DNA of 64,000 nt from positions 380,442-444,441 of the forward strand of contig DCUQ01000009.1 in assembly GCA_002327865.1 (NCBI GenBank). The letters run 5' to 3'. Of the stretch, positions 43,062-52,300 are shown piece after piece. Within the stretch, counting starts at the first letter, position 1, and every line of letters begins with the position of its first letter. Made by a program: the position numbers and the translations under genes. The notes beneath the pieces were generated by a model. That model was not told the origin of the DNA, did not search any database, and worked only from the letters and a program-made list of their open reading frames with translations. This stretch comes from Syntrophaceae bacterium UBA2210 (GTDB taxonomy: Bacteria; Desulfobacterota; Syntrophia; Syntrophales; UBA2210).

Positions 43062-44004
43062 ATTTTTCAAGTATGGTTGTCACATCTACCTTTTTCTCAA
43101 TTAGCCCGTAACGAAGTGCGAAATCGGCGAAATCCTGCCATTTTTTCGTGTCGCATGTTTGATTGTGGGCGTACAGGGGAAGCGTTATTTCGAACGCCTT
43201 CGATTCCATTTCCCTTGGGGCTTCCGGCAGGGCACTGAAGTAGGTTTCAAGCGCACGCCGGGGATCTTTCCTTGCCCTGGCGATGGCACGGTCTATCGCG
43301 CGGATAAAGCCTTCGGTAGCCCTTCGTTTTTCTTCCGACACCTGTTTCCCGCTGATAAAGACCAGTTCGTCATAATCCGGGATTCCCCAGTCGCTCAACT
43401 CAAAATACCCGGGTTTGTACCCCTTTTCTTCAAGTTCTATGGTTTCGTAGTTTTTATACGGCCCCATTACGGCGTCGACCGTGCCGGAGACGAGAGACTG
43501 CACAATAGCAAAACCAACGTTGATCGGTGTATATTCTTTTATCCCGTTGATCCCGGCAAACGCCTCCATCAGCACATCCATCATTCCCGGAACGGTGTAG
43601 CCGACGGTTTTACCCTCGAGGTCTTCCGGGCTATTGATACCCTTTCCCTTCAGAAAGAGCAGAACGCTGAGAGGTCGTTCGACGAGTCTCCCGACTACCT
43701 TGAACGGAAGGCCGGCCGAGGCGCCGATAATTACCTGCGGTTCATACGAGACGGCGATGTCGACGTTGTTGGATGCGACGAGCTTCAGCGCGTCCGTGGT
43801 CGAAGAAGGCGTCAGTATCGTAACATCGAGGCCCTCTTCGCTGAAAAGACCCTCCTGTTGCGCAACATAAATGGGAAGATGATCTATGTTGGGAAACCAG
43901 TCCAGCATTACCCTGATGTTCTGCCCGGCATTAGCGGATGATGGCGTAAGCAGAAAAAATAACGCGGACATGGTCGCTATAAATATTCCAAATCCTTTTT
44001 TCAT
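43060..44004 (-). CDS. thiY: ABC transporter substrate-binding protein, NMT1/ThiY type
   Basis: A 314-residue periplasmic protein with a signal peptide (ending near SSANAG). IRVMLDWFPNIDHLPIYVAQQEGLFSEEGLDVTI is the NMT1/THI5-type opening, and SSTTDALKLVASNNVDIAVSYEPQ is the ligand-binding stretch. Within a riboswitch-led thiamine operon the ligand is most likely a pyrimidine (HMP or formyl-aminopyrimidine) precursor. It is followed by thiM and preceded by the permease. Related binding proteins take up taurine or nitrate; only context makes the choice. Confidence 0.85.
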   Translation of the reverse strand: MKKGFGIFIATMSALFFLLTPSSANAGQNIRVMLDWFPNIDHLPIYVAQQEGLFSEEGLDVTILTPSSTTDALKLVASNNVDIAVSYEPQVIIGASAGLPFKVVGRLVERPLSVLLFLKGKGINSPEDLEGKTVGYTVPGMMDVLMEAFAGINGIKEYTPINVGFAIVQSLVSGTVDAVMGPYKNYETIELEEKGYKPGYFELSDWGIPDYDELVFISGKQVSEEKRRATEGFIRAIDRAIARARKDPRRALETYFSALPEAPREMESKAFEITLPLYAHNQTCDTKKWQDFADFALRYGLIEKKVDVTTILEK

Positions 44005-44018
44005 ATGCTTTCCTTTCC

Positions 44019-44756
44019 TTATTTCCAGTCAATAATCTTTTTCTCCAGGAACCCCACGAACGCCCACATGGCAAGTCCCATTAAGGATAGACAGAGTATC
44101 GCCGCAAAGACCAGCGATACCTGCAACCTCGCGTTTGCCTGTATCATAAGGTATCCAAGACCCTTTTGCGCTCCTACCCACTCTCCGATGACAGCTCCTA
44201 TAGTGGCGACGGTAACCCCCACCTTCAGTCCGGAAAAGAAATAGGGAAGAGCCCATGGCCAGTAGAGGAGACGCAGTTTTTGCAGGAATCCGGCCCCCAT
44301 CAGGTCGAAGAAAACCGTATATTCACGGTCACAGTTTTTATACCCCTCGATCAGACTGATTGTTATCGGGAAAAAGATGATAATCCCCGCCATCAGGACC
44401 TTGCTGGCAAGGCCGTATCCGAGCCATATAACCAGAAGAGGGGCAAGGGCGAAAACCGGCACCGCCTGAGATGCAACGAGGAATGGGGACAGGGCGCGCC
44501 CTATAGAAGGGAAGGCGAACATGAGCGTCGCGAGCGGCACAGCGACCATCAGCGACAGCAATATTCCCATGATTATTTCCAATGCGGTAATCCCGGCATG
44601 CGACAGGAGGAGAGACGCCTTGGATACCGTTACCCGTAATATGGCGCTGGGAGCGGGGAGAATGAAATCGGGAACGGAAAACCACCCGCAGGTGAATTCC
44701 CAGGTGGCTATTACTGCCATCGCAATCAAAAGTGCAATCCAGTTAGAGCGTCTCAT
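44019..44756 (-). CDS. thiX: ABC transporter permease, thiamine-precursor type
   Basis: A 245-residue permease with six spans, starting at 44756 after AAGGGG and overlapping the ATPase gene by 14 bases. The EAA-like loop is GAGFLQKLRLLYWPWALPYFFSGLKVGVTVA, where the ATPase docks, and GAVIGEWVGAQKGLGYLMIQA is typical of the ssuC/tauC-like permease group. Its neighbours show it belongs to the same uptake system as ThiY and ThiZ. Confidence 0.88.
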   Translation of the reverse strand: MRRSNWIALLIAMAVIATWEFTCGWFSVPDFILPAPSAILRVTVSKASLLLSHAGITALEIIMGILLSLMVAVPLATLMFAFPSIGRALSPFLVASQAVPVFALAPLLVIWLGYGLASKVLMAGIIIFFPITISLIEGYKNCDREYTVFFDLMGAGFLQKLRLLYWPWALPYFFSGLKVGVTVATIGAVIGEWVGAQKGLGYLMIQANARLQVSLVFAAILCLSLMGLAMWAFVGFLEKKIIDWK

Positions 44757-45486
44757 CCGTATCCCCTTCAAGTTCTTCAAGCACGTGATCCTTTATGCCG
44801 AGCAGTTCAGGGTCACGGCTCCTCCCGCGTTTCGGGGTTTTCAACTCGAACCTTTCTCTTATCCGCATAGGCATGGGTGTCAGTACCAGCAGTTCATCGG
44901 ACAGGAGCAGGGCCTCTTCTATGTCGTGCGTTATCATCAGTATGGTCTTGTTAAATTCACTCTGGAGCAACAGAAGCAGGTTCTGGAGGCCGCTTCGAGT
45001 TATGGCGTCGAGAGAGGAAAGAGGTTCGTCAAGCAGCACCAGTTCATGATCGAACATCAAGGTTCTTACCAGCGCGCAACGCTGGCGCATACCGCCGGAT
45101 ACCTTTCGCGGCATGTAATGTTCGAAATCTTGCAGCCCCAGACGTCTGAACAGGCCCGACGCCTTCTCCAGCGTTTCTTTCTTGTCTGTCCCGGCTATCC
45201 GTGCGGGAAGTATGGCATTATCAATAAGTGAAAGCCATGGGAGCAGCAGGTCTTTCTGCTGCATGTACGCCGCCCGCCTCATCAGGTCGGGGACATCCTC
45301 TCCGAGCCAGGATATCCTGCCGTCATCCCTGGGAAAAACACCGGTCAATACATCGAAAAATGTGCTCTTACCGCAACCGGACGGTCCGATAAGGGTTGTA
45401 AATCCCCCCCTGGGTACTGTTAGATCGAACCCTTCCATAACGGTAAGATCCTCAAACTTTTTTGTCAAACCCGACACTGAAAGCAC
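44743..45486 (-). CDS. thiZ: ABC transporter ATPase, thiamine-precursor type
   Basis: A 247-residue ATPase of the nitrate/taurine/HMP group. Walker A is GPSGCGKSTFF, the signature VSGGMRQRCALVRTL, Walker B LVLLDEPLSSLDAITRSGL, and the switch His is in LMITHDIEEALLL. It energises the permease and binding protein downstream. It starts 27 bases after thiC ends. The C-terminal 30 residues (RFELKTPKRGRSRDPEL) are usual for this subfamily. Confidence 0.9.
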   Translation of the reverse strand: MLSVSGLTKKFEDLTVMEGFDLTVPRGGFTTLIGPSGCGKSTFFDVLTGVFPRDDGRISWLGEDVPDLMRRAAYMQQKDLLLPWLSLIDNAILPARIAGTDKKETLEKASGLFRRLGLQDFEHYMPRKVSGGMRQRCALVRTLMFDHELVLLDEPLSSLDAITRSGLQNLLLLLQSEFNKTILMITHDIEEALLLSDELLVLTPMPMRIRERFELKTPKRGRSRDPELLGIKDHVLEELEGDTDETL

Positions 45487-45513
45487 GATAACCTCTATTG
45501 TACTGCCCGGCGC

Positions 45514-46801
45514 TTATGCGGAAATATTGTCTTTCCTGCCCAGTTTTATTGCGCAGAATTCTCCGCACATGGTGCAACCTTCTTCTCCGGCGCTTTCGCT
45601 TCTCTCAAGAAACATTCCTGCCTTCTCCGGATCGATAGATATATCTACCTGTCCTTCCCAGTTGAACATTTTTCTGTACTCGGCCATAAGCAGGTTTCTA
45701 CTGCGGGTGCCTGGAATATTTTTGGCGATATCGGCGATATGAGCGGCAATCCTGGAAGCGATAATGCCGTCCTTTACATCCTCCAGCGTCGGGAGTCTCA
45801 AATGTTCCGCGGGTGTAACATAACACAGAAAATCCGCGCCTGCCGATCCTGCGATGGCACCGCCGATGGCCGCCGTTATATGATCGTACCCGGGCGCAAT
45901 GTCCGTCGGCAGGGGACCGAGGACGTAAAACGGCGCGCCGTGGCACAGGTTCTTTTGCATCTTGACATTCGCCTCGATATCTTTAATGGGAACGTGGCCC
46001 GGCCCTTCAATCATGACCTGAACGCCATAATCCCTCGCCCTTTTGGTTAATTCACCCAAAGTAACAAGTTCTTCGATCTGTCCTCTATCGGTGGCGTCGG
46101 CAAGACACCCCGGTCTCAGGCCGTCACCGAGGCTCAGGACCATATCGTATCTTCCGGCAATCTCGAGCAACCTGTCGAAACGTTCATAGAGAGGATTTTC
46201 TTTTCCGTTATAGGACATCCATCTTTCAAGAATCGAACCTCCCCTGCTGACAATGCCGAGCACACGCCCCTCTTTATTAATGCGGCCCACACTACTCAGC
46301 GTTACACCGCAGTGAACCGTAATAAAATCAACGCCGTCCTCGCCGTTTTCTTCTATGGCATCGAACATGTCGTCTTCGGTCATTTCCATGATCGATTTCC
46401 GGCTGTTCAGCATCTTTGTGGCAACCTGATATATGGGCACGGTTCCGACAATGAGAGATGTAGCCCCTATGATTTCCTTTCTGATCGCGCTTACGTCACC
46501 ACCGGTTGATAAATCCATGATCGTATCGGCTTTTGCAGCTTCCGATACTTTGATTTTTTCCAACTCCAGGTCCGGATCCGAATGATCCCTGGACGTTCCG
46601 ATATTGGCGTTGACTTTTGTCCTTAGCCCTTTCTCCTATGGCGAGAGGCGAGACGGAGGTATGCCTGTTGTTGCGCACCAGTGCGATGGTTCCCTCTTCG
46701 ATTCCTTTCCGGATAAACTCCGGGGTTACCCCCTCATTCCCGGCGCATATTTCCATCTCTTCCGATATCTCGCCTTTACGGGCTGTTTCCAGTTGTGTCA
46801 T
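45514..46801 (-). pseudogene. thiC: Phosphomethylpyrimidine synthase ThiC, broken by a one-base frameshift
   Basis: Full-length ThiC (428 residues expected from 46801, after GGAGGAGATC) is split between two frames. The first part reads MTQLETARKGEISEEMEICAGNEG...SPLAIGE; the rest continues as GLRTKVNANIGTSRDH in the +1 frame. One extra A in the AAA at 46630-46632 (minus strand) explains it. The downstream frame carries DLSTGGD, TVHCGVTLSS, IEGPGHVPI, and the cluster motif CTMCGEFC near the end. ThiC makes HMP-phosphate from AIR by radical SAM chemistry. The error may be real mutation or a homopolymer sequencing fault; nothing suggests programmed shifting. Its neighbours are intact. Confidence 0.85.
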
Positions 46802-46826
46802 TTTTAGATCTCCTCCGCAACAGTTC

Positions 46827-47600
46827 TTAACCGGCAGCAATAATAAGCTCTGCCGCTTTTTTCCCGGAAAGCAGCATTCCTCCGAATACGGGGCCCATCC
46901 TGGGGCCGCCGAACGCCGCATTGGCCGCCATCCCTGAAACGAATACGCCGGGGCAGATTTCCTTCGTATTCTCGATCGTCAACCGCTCCGCTTTATCGGC
47001 CCACATGGAACGCTCGCCCATTATCTTCCCGGTCTTCGTATTCAGCGCAACATCGGCCTTCCGTTCGATTACACGAAGCACTTCGGTGGCATGTCCCGTA
47101 GCGTCGATTATGTGTTTCGCGGAGATCGAAAGGGGGTCTACATGCAGACCAGCCATCTCCACAGGAGACCATATAACAACCAGACCGGTCACCCGTCCCT
47201 CACGCATGATTACATCCTCCACGCTTATACAATTAAAGACCCGGGCGCCGGCCTTCATGGCATGAGAACAGATTGTGGTTGCCGACTCTACGGCGTCAGC
47301 CGTGTAATAGCCCGGTTCATATTCTCTCGTATCGATACCGAACACGTCGAGGATTTCCTTACCTTCTTCCTGGACTACGATCTCGTTAAACATCATGCCG
47401 CCTCCCCACATGCCTCCTCCGATACTCAGCTTGCGCTCGAAGATTGCAACCTTTATGCCTGCCTTTGCCAGAAAATAGGCCGCCACAAGGCCGGAGGGTC
47501 CCGCACCTACGATGGCGGTATCGACCTCGGTATATTCCAGGAATTTCTGCGAGAATCTCTCGACAATTGCTTTTGTTATAATTACTTCATTCAACGACAT
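46827..47600 (-). CDS. thi4: Sulfide-dependent thiazole synthase, Thi4 family
   Basis: A 257-residue protein starting at 47600 after GGGGGAAG. It has an N-terminal FAD/NAD Rossmann motif, [20 protein letters not shown], and the Thi4 core: [12 protein letters not shown], and near the end [29 protein letters not shown]. In yeast Thi4 a Cys donates the sulfur and the enzyme dies after one turnover. Here the corresponding stretch is AGLHVDP, with His in place of that Cys, as in the archaeal catalytic enzymes that use free sulfide. This fits an anoxic, sulfide-containing habitat. It replaces the ThiG/ThiS route. Confidence 0.9.
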   Translation of the reverse strand: MSLNEVIITKAIVERFSQKFLEYTEVDTAIVGAGPSGLVAAYFLAKAGIKVAIFERKLSIGGGMWGGGMMFNEIVVQEEGKEILDVFGIDTREYEPGYYTADAVESATTICSHAMKAGARVFNCISVEDVIMREGRVTGLVVIWSPVEMAGLHVDPLSISAKHIIDATGHATEVLRVIERKADVALNTKTGKIMGERSMWADKAERLTIENTKEICPGVFVSGMAANAAFGGPRMGPVFGGMLLSGKKAAELIIAAG

Positions 47601-47621
47601 GTTGCTTCCCCCATTCATTTA

Positions 47622-48980
47622 TTAATTTTCAGATGCTTCGCGCAATTTCCTTGATATATTAAGAACTTTATCGACAACTTGGGCGGGTGTCTGTCCCAGA
47701 ATCCTGACCACGGGTTCTTTCCCAACTTCACCACGATCGAATATTGCGTCCGGGATCGTGTGACGCCTTGACAGGACGGAATTTGTGCCCCATTCGAGGG
47801 AAGAGCCCTCTTTCCTTTTTATCTCCCCGGGTTCATCGGACCGGCTGAAGGAGTCGACATCATAACCCAGTTCCCCGCATATCCTGACGATGTCTTCTGA
47901 AAACCGTATATCCATGGCGGAGCGGAAGGTTTCATCGTACCGCATGACCGTGAGCACGATTCCGGCAACGTGACTCGAAGCACCGAATTCGGGATCGTGT
48001 AGGGTTTCGGCATTCTCGCCTACTCTTATGATCCTGCCCGGAACAGCCGCCACATCGTCGGCTTCAAGGGCATACGGCAGAGCGTAAGCAAGATTCGACT
48101 GTATTTCAGGAATGATATTGCCGCACTTTTCATTTTCTAAAATTCGCACGGCGGATTTCAGTTCTTTTATACATCCGTATCGTTCGCATTCCCTGAGCAC
48201 ATAGGCCATATGGTTGGTGGGACCATGTCCTCCGCCTATACGGAATGCCCCTTTAATTGCTGTCGTTATATATTCCTTTGCGCGTTTGACCGCTTCATAC
48301 ACAACCATTCCCTGAGCGACTCCCGTGGCGATAGCGGCGGAGGTGGTGCATCCGGTGCCATGCGTGTTTTTAGTATCTATCCTCTCGGAGACGAACCGGT
48401 GGAAATCCCTGCCGTCATAGAGAATATCCAGGGCATCCCCCGCCATATGTCCCCCTTTGAGAAAAACATTTTCAGCTCCCATCCGATGTATAATATAGGC
48501 CGCTTTTTCCATGTCTTCAACCGTTGTGATCTTTATTCCGGCCAATTCTTCCGCCTCAGGAACATTGGGGGTTATCACAAAGGCAAGAGGCAGCAGTTCT
48601 TCTATCAGGGTTTTCTTGGCATCCTGCCTTATCAGCATGGCGCCTCCCTTGGCCACCATGACGGGGTCTACAACAAGTTTTTTTACACCGTACTGTCGTA
48701 ACTTTTCCGCAACAACCGTCATAATTTCCGAACTGGAAAGCATGCCCGTCTTTGCGGCATCGATACCGATATCGGTAGCCACGGCGTCGAATTGCTTTCC
48801 GATGAAATCGACGGGTACTTCATGAATCCCGTGTACCCCCAGTGTATTCTGAGCGGTAAGAGCGGTGATAACACTCATGCCGAAACCGCCTAGAGCGGTA
48901 ACCGTTTTCAGATCCGCCTGTATGCCGGCTCCACCACCCGAGTCCGATCCGGCTATAGTCAGCACTTTTTTGGTTTCCAT
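47622..48980 (-). CDS. thiDN: ThiD-ThiN fusion: HMP(-P) kinase plus thiamine-phosphate synthase
   Basis: A 452-residue two-domain enzyme. Residues 1-265 are ThiD (ribokinase fold): [29 protein letters not shown], and [15 protein letters not shown]. Residues about 275-445 are Thi[73 protein letters not shown]. ThiD phosphorylates HMP to HMP-PP; ThiN then joins it to thiazole phosphate. Such ThiDN proteins are known mainly in archaea and Thermotoga-like bacteria. ThiE is also present in the operon, so the synthase step is duplicated. Confidence 0.92.
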   Translation of the reverse strand: METKKVLTIAGSDSGGGAGIQADLKTVTALGGFGMSVITALTAQNTLGVHGIHEVPVDFIGKQFDAVATDIGIDAAKTGMLSSSEIMTVVAEKLRQYGVKKLVVDPVMVAKGGAMLIRQDAKKTLIEELLPLAFVITPNVPEAEELAGIKITTVEDMEKAAYIIHRMGAENVFLKGGHMAGDALDILYDGRDFHRFVSERIDTKNTHGTGCTTSAAIATGVAQGMVVYEAVKRAKEYITTAIKGAFRIGGGHGPTNHMAYVLRECERYGCIKELKSAVRILENEKCGNIIPEIQSNLAYALPYALEADDVAAVPGRIIRVGENAETLHDPEFGASSHVAGIVLTVMRYDETFRSAMDIRFSEDIVRICGELGYDVDSFSRSDEPGEIKRKEGSSLEWGTNSVLSRRHTIPDAIFDRGEVGKEPVVRILGQTPAQVVDKVLNISRKLREASEN

Positions 48981-48998
48981 GTGTTATTTACCTCTCTT

Positions 48999-49649
48999 CT
49001 ATACGGCAAACTGTCTTATAACCAGCAGATAACCGGACTCCAGTGATATGTTCCCCTGCGCCCCTGTAAGGAGGTTACTGATTCCGTACGGCGCTCCTAT
49101 CTCCATCACCGCGCCGGAAAGGGGGTAGCGAAATCCTTCCAGCGTAATTCCACGTACGTCCGAAGACATGGGGAGAAGGGATACAGTATCCCCATCCCTG
49201 CCGTCGATAGTGCATGCCCGGTCTATTACGAACAGTTCGCAATCCTTATCCACTATTTTTGCATCGATTCCTTTTTTAACACACGCGACCAGGAGAGATA
49301 TGTTTGCCAGTGCATGGTCGATTCTCCCTCCAAGGGCGCCGAATATGCGTATCTCGTCCGGATGCATCCCGAACGCGTATTCGAGTGCGAGTTGCGTGTC
49401 TGTCTCATCCTTGTCTTCGGGATATCTGATAATACGGCTCCCCTTTGTTTCGAAATATGCGAGGGTTTCCATGTCGATGGAATCCATATCGCCCACGATA
49501 TAATCGGGAATTACACCGCAACTTTTCATCCGTTGAGCCGCTCCGTCGGCGCAGATAATCACCGGTTTGCCTGCGCCCCTGATCTCACCGCAAAGAAAGC
49601 GGGTATCATTAATGACGCCGTCCGATATGACAAAAATCTTCTTTTTCAT
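48999..49649 (-). CDS. Thiamine pyrophosphokinase
   Basis: A 216-residue enzyme starting at 49649, eleven bases after GAGGAG; a frame to 49679 overlaps the terminator. [27 protein letters not shown] and [15 protein letters not shown] are the nucleotide and Mg sites, and [14 protein letters not shown] the third motif. It turns thiamine into TPP with ATP. It is the first gene after the TPP riboswitch. Using thiamine rather than TMP as substrate means TMP must first lose its phosphate, since no thiL lies in this operon. Confidence 0.92.
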   Translation of the reverse strand: MKKKIFVISDGVINDTRFLCGEIRGAGKPVIICADGAAQRMKSCGVIPDYIVGDMDSIDMETLAYFETKGSRIIRYPEDKDETDTQLALEYAFGMHPDEIRIFGALGGRIDHALANISLLVACVKKGIDAKIVDKDCELFVIDRACTIDGRDGDTVSLLPMSSDVRGITLEGFRYPLSGAVMEIGAPYGISNLLTGAQGNISLESGYLLVIRQFAV

Positions 49650-49673
49650 GCGATGAGTCACTCCTCGCGGTAA

Positions 49674-49710
49674 AAACAAAAAAAGGCATACCCTGCATCG
49701 GATATGCCTT
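49674..49710 (-). terminator. Terminator of the TPP riboswitch expression platform
   Basis: On the minus strand AAGGCATA (49703-49710) pairs with TATGCCTT (49683-49690), followed by TTTTTTTGTTTTTA. It lies between the riboswitch and the first gene, so TPP binding probably favours this hairpin and stops transcription of the whole thi operon. Confidence 0.8.
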
Positions 49711-49730
49711 CAAAAGATATCAAAAGTTAT

Positions 49731-49812
49731 CTCCCTACACTGGCATTACCCAGATCAGGTTCAAAGGGTATTATCTCAGCCCGGAACGGTTATGTCCCGA
49801 AAGCACCCCTGA
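49731..49812 (-). promoter_or_regulatory. TPP riboswitch (THI element)
   Basis: The minus strand carries the whole conserved core in order: AGGGGTGC, then GGCTGAGA, ACCCTTTGAACCTGATCTGG, GTAATGCCAG and TGTAGGGAG. These match the pyrimidine- and pyrophosphate-sensing helices of TPP riboswitches. It is followed by a terminator hairpin and then the thiamine operon, so it is an off-switch. The loop between the GTGC and CTGAGA is short. Confidence 0.96.
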
Positions 49813-49827
49813 ATATTTAACATTTAC

Positions 49828-49856
49828 CTTCTATTCCAGATCCCCGTTATAATCAA
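49828..49856 (-). promoter_or_regulatory. Candidate promoter of the thiamine operon
   Basis: On the minus strand TTGATT (49851-49856) and TAGAAG (49828-49833) are 17 bases apart; each has two mismatches to the sigma-70 consensus. The start would be about ten bases before the riboswitch begins, which is the right place. The region is A/T-rich. Confidence 0.4.
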
Positions 49857-49872
49857 GATAAATTTATAACGG

Positions 49873-51588
49873 CTATTTGAAAAGGTTGTATAATTTGTCG
49901 ACGATCCCCTCCCTCTTTGGAAGATCCTGCATTTCTTCAGCCTGCTCGGTCTGAGATTCCACGATGTCTGATTCATCTTCCGTTTCGGTTTCGGCCGATG
50001 AGGCATCTTTTCCGGGTATTGCGGGTTTTTTGGAAAATCCGGGCCTTGCCTGTCGGGGTCTCCTTCTCCGTTTCGCCGGTTTGTTGCTGACCGGTTTTGC
50101 TTCAATCACCGCTTCTGCACTTTCGTCCGCCACATCGGCGTCCGGCTCCTTTTTCTTGACTTTATCGATATGAAATTCTCCCCACAGCAGATCGGCATCT
50201 CCCGAAATGCTCACGGATATATCGTGAAGATTCTCGAGTTTGGCCAACTGGCTCCTCTTCTGATTGAGGAGGTAGCCGGTTACCTCGGGTGGAAGGGTAA
50301 TTACAATTTCTGAAAACCTTTCTTTCACTGCTTCGGACTTGATTTTTCTCAGTGCCCTGATCGCCATGTATTCAACGGAGGGTCTGACGCCGTTTCCCCT
50401 GCAATAAGGGCACATTGCGTAACTGATTTCATGTATTGTGGATTGCTTTTTCTGCCTGGAGAGTTCGAGCATGCCGAATCTGGATATCTTTGCCAGTTGT
50501 ATTCTGGACCGGTCCACTTTCAATGCGTCCCGAAAGGTCTTTTCCACCTGAGTAATGTGATTCTTGTCTATCATGTCGATGAAATCGACCACGATAAGCC
50601 CTCCGAGGTCTCTTAAGCGGAGTTGTCTCGCTATTTCTCCGGCAGCTTCCATGTTTGTCTTATATGCGGTTTCTTCCGCGTTACGCCTGTTCAAGCGACC
50701 CGAATTCACATCTATGGTTATGCACGCCTCAGTCGGTTCTATGACGATGGAACCGCCCGATTTAAGATTAACGAGCGGTTGATATATCTCGTTTATCTGA
50801 TCCTCGATAGCGTAGCGATCGAACAGCGGCACCTCTTCCCTGTACCACTTTATCATTCTTACGTTTCTCGGTGAAACAGCCCTGCAGTATGTCCTCATCT
50901 TCCGGGCGGTTTCCGGATCGTCGACCAGTATCTCTTTTATATCCGATGTGTAATAATCTCTGAAGGCGCGCACGGCAAAATCGGTTTCCTGATATATCAA
51001 CCCGGCTGCCGCAGTTTTTTCCGATTTCGCCTTTATATCTTTCCACAGCCTCGACAACATCTGATAGTCCCGGATAAGCTCCTGTTTTGTCCTGTTCAAC
51101 CCGGCTGTGCGAACGATAAATCCCATGCCCTCCTTTTCGGTTATCTGCTCCATAACCCCCTTGAGCTTTTCCCTGTCCACCTCATTCTCTATTTTTCGTG
51201 AGATCCCGGCACCTTGCCTGTTCGGCATAAGGACAAGATACCGGCCTGGCAGCGAAATATATGTTGTCAGCATCGCACCCTTCGATCCTTTTGCTTCTCT
51301 GACGACCTGTACGGGAAGTTTTTGTCCTATCAGCAGGCCCTTGTTTCCGCTGAAGTATTCCGAAGCCACGTCGCGCAGCGGCAAAAAACCGCTTTTGCCG
51401 ACGCCGTATTCCACAAAGGCCGCCCGCAGCCCCTGCTGTACGTTTTGCACTAAGCCGTTGTATATGTTTCCGGATGTAGGCTCCTTGACCGACATCCTTA
51501 CATTGTATTCAACCAGGTTGCCGTCTTCTATGACGGCCATCCTGCTTTCCTCTTCATCTATTGTATTTATAAGCATTTTTCTAGTCAT
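49873..51588 (-). CDS. rng: Ribonuclease G/E family endoribonuclease
   Basis: A 571-residue RNase E/G. An S1-like RNA-binding segment runs about residues 36-120 (GNIYNGLVQNVQQGLRAAFVEYG, GFLPL). The catalytic Mg acids are in TIDVNSGR and VVDFIDM; the Zn-link is CPYCRGNG. The core ends near residue 485. The last 85 residues are a disordered, Lys/Arg then Glu-rich tail (KPAKRRRRPRQARPG), shorter than the degradosome scaffold of E. coli RNase E. It matures rRNA and turns over mRNA. It is upstream of the thi operon on the same strand. Confidence 0.94.
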   Translation of the reverse strand: MTRKMLINTIDEEESRMAVIEDGNLVEYNVRMSVKEPTSGNIYNGLVQNVQQGLRAAFVEYGVGKSGFLPLRDVASEYFSGNKGLLIGQKLPVQVVREAKGSKGAMLTTYISLPGRYLVLMPNRQGAGISRKIENEVDREKLKGVMEQITEKEGMGFIVRTAGLNRTKQELIRDYQMLSRLWKDIKAKSEKTAAAGLIYQETDFAVRAFRDYYTSDIKEILVDDPETARKMRTYCRAVSPRNVRMIKWYREEVPLFDRYAIEDQINEIYQPLVNLKSGGSIVIEPTEACITIDVNSGRLNRRNAEETAYKTNMEAAGEIARQLRLRDLGGLIVVDFIDMIDKNHITQVEKTFRDALKVDRSRIQLAKISRFGMLELSRQKKQSTIHEISYAMCPYCRGNGVRPSVEYMAIRALRKIKSEAVKERFSEIVITLPPEVTGYLLNQKRSQLAKLENLHDISVSISGDADLLWGEFHIDKVKKKEPDADVADESAEAVIEAKPVSNKPAKRRRRPRQARPGFSKKPAIPGKDASSAETETEDESDIVESQTEQAEEMQDLPKREGIVDKLYNLFK

Positions 51589-51689
51589 TACAATCCTCTT
51601 CCATATAATCCGGATTCCATATTCATTAGTAGTAGCCGGATCTTTGCTTTTGAATCCTTCGATCTGCCGTTATTTTCCTTTCATACACA

Positions 51690-52295
51690 TCAGAATACGT
51701 TCGGGTCCCCTTTCCCCGTTCTGACTATTTCAGCGGTATCATCCGTAAGATTCACAACCGTCGACAATTCCGGAGGCAGAATACCTCCATCGATAATCAG
51801 GTCTATACGGTTTCCGAACTCCTCCTCTATTATGTCGGGGTCTGTTATTATCTCATCGCTGCGTGATTTTACTGTGGTGCTGATTATCGGGCTCCCGAAT
51901 TCCCTGACGAGAGCAAGACATATATTATTATCCGGGATCCTTATCCCCACCTCTTTTCTCTTTGGCAGCAGGATCTTCGGAACAAGTCTGGATGCCCCCA
52001 GTATAAAGGTATAGGGTCCAGGCAGCAAACGTTTCATGATTTTATACGAATAGTTAGTTACAACGGCGTAATTGCTTATATCACTAAGATCGGCGCATAT
52101 AAAGCTGAAAGGCTGCGATTTGCTCCTCTTCTTGAGATCGTATACCTTTTCGATGCTTCGTTTGTTGAACAGGTCGCACCCCATTCCATAAGCCGTGTCG
52201 GTAGGGTATGCCACGATACCCCCCTCATGCAGAACCTCGACGGCCTTTCTTATAAGCCGTACCTGAGGATTTTTGACATTTAGCTTGAGTAACAT
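51690..52295 (-). CDS. L-threonylcarbamoyladenylate synthase, Sua5/YrdC family
   Basis: A 201-residue single-domain YrdC protein. GGIVAYPTDTAYGMGCDLFNKRSIEKVYDLKKR matches the ATP/threonine-binding cleft, and KPFSFIC-type reading (here SQPFSFICADLS), PGPYTFILGAS and VGIRIPDN are other family marks. It makes the TC-AMP used to form t6A37 in tRNA, so it supplies the substrate that MtaB at 25773 later methylthiolates. It lacks the extra Sua5 C domain. It is five bases after murJ. Confidence 0.88.
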   Translation of the reverse strand: MLLKLNVKNPQVRLIRKAVEVLHEGGIVAYPTDTAYGMGCDLFNKRSIEKVYDLKKRSKSQPFSFICADLSDISNYAVVTNYSYKIMKRLLPGPYTFILGASRLVPKILLPKRKEVGIRIPDNNICLALVREFGSPIISTTVKSRSDEIITDPDIIEEEFGNRIDLIIDGGILPPELSTVVNLTDDTAEIVRTGKGDPNVF

Positions 52296-52300
52296 ACAAT

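Noticed and set aside
46627-46633. Programmed frameshift in thiC
   Set aside because: The required shift is +1, and there is no slow or stop codon at the site; AAAGGGC is in the wrong phase for a -1 slip. Simple one-base insertion is more likely.
46496-46921. Frame read as a separate small protein
   Set aside because: Its middle part is the ThiC N terminus, and its end after the frameshift is out-of-frame nonsense; its start lies inside thi4. It is part of the broken thiC.
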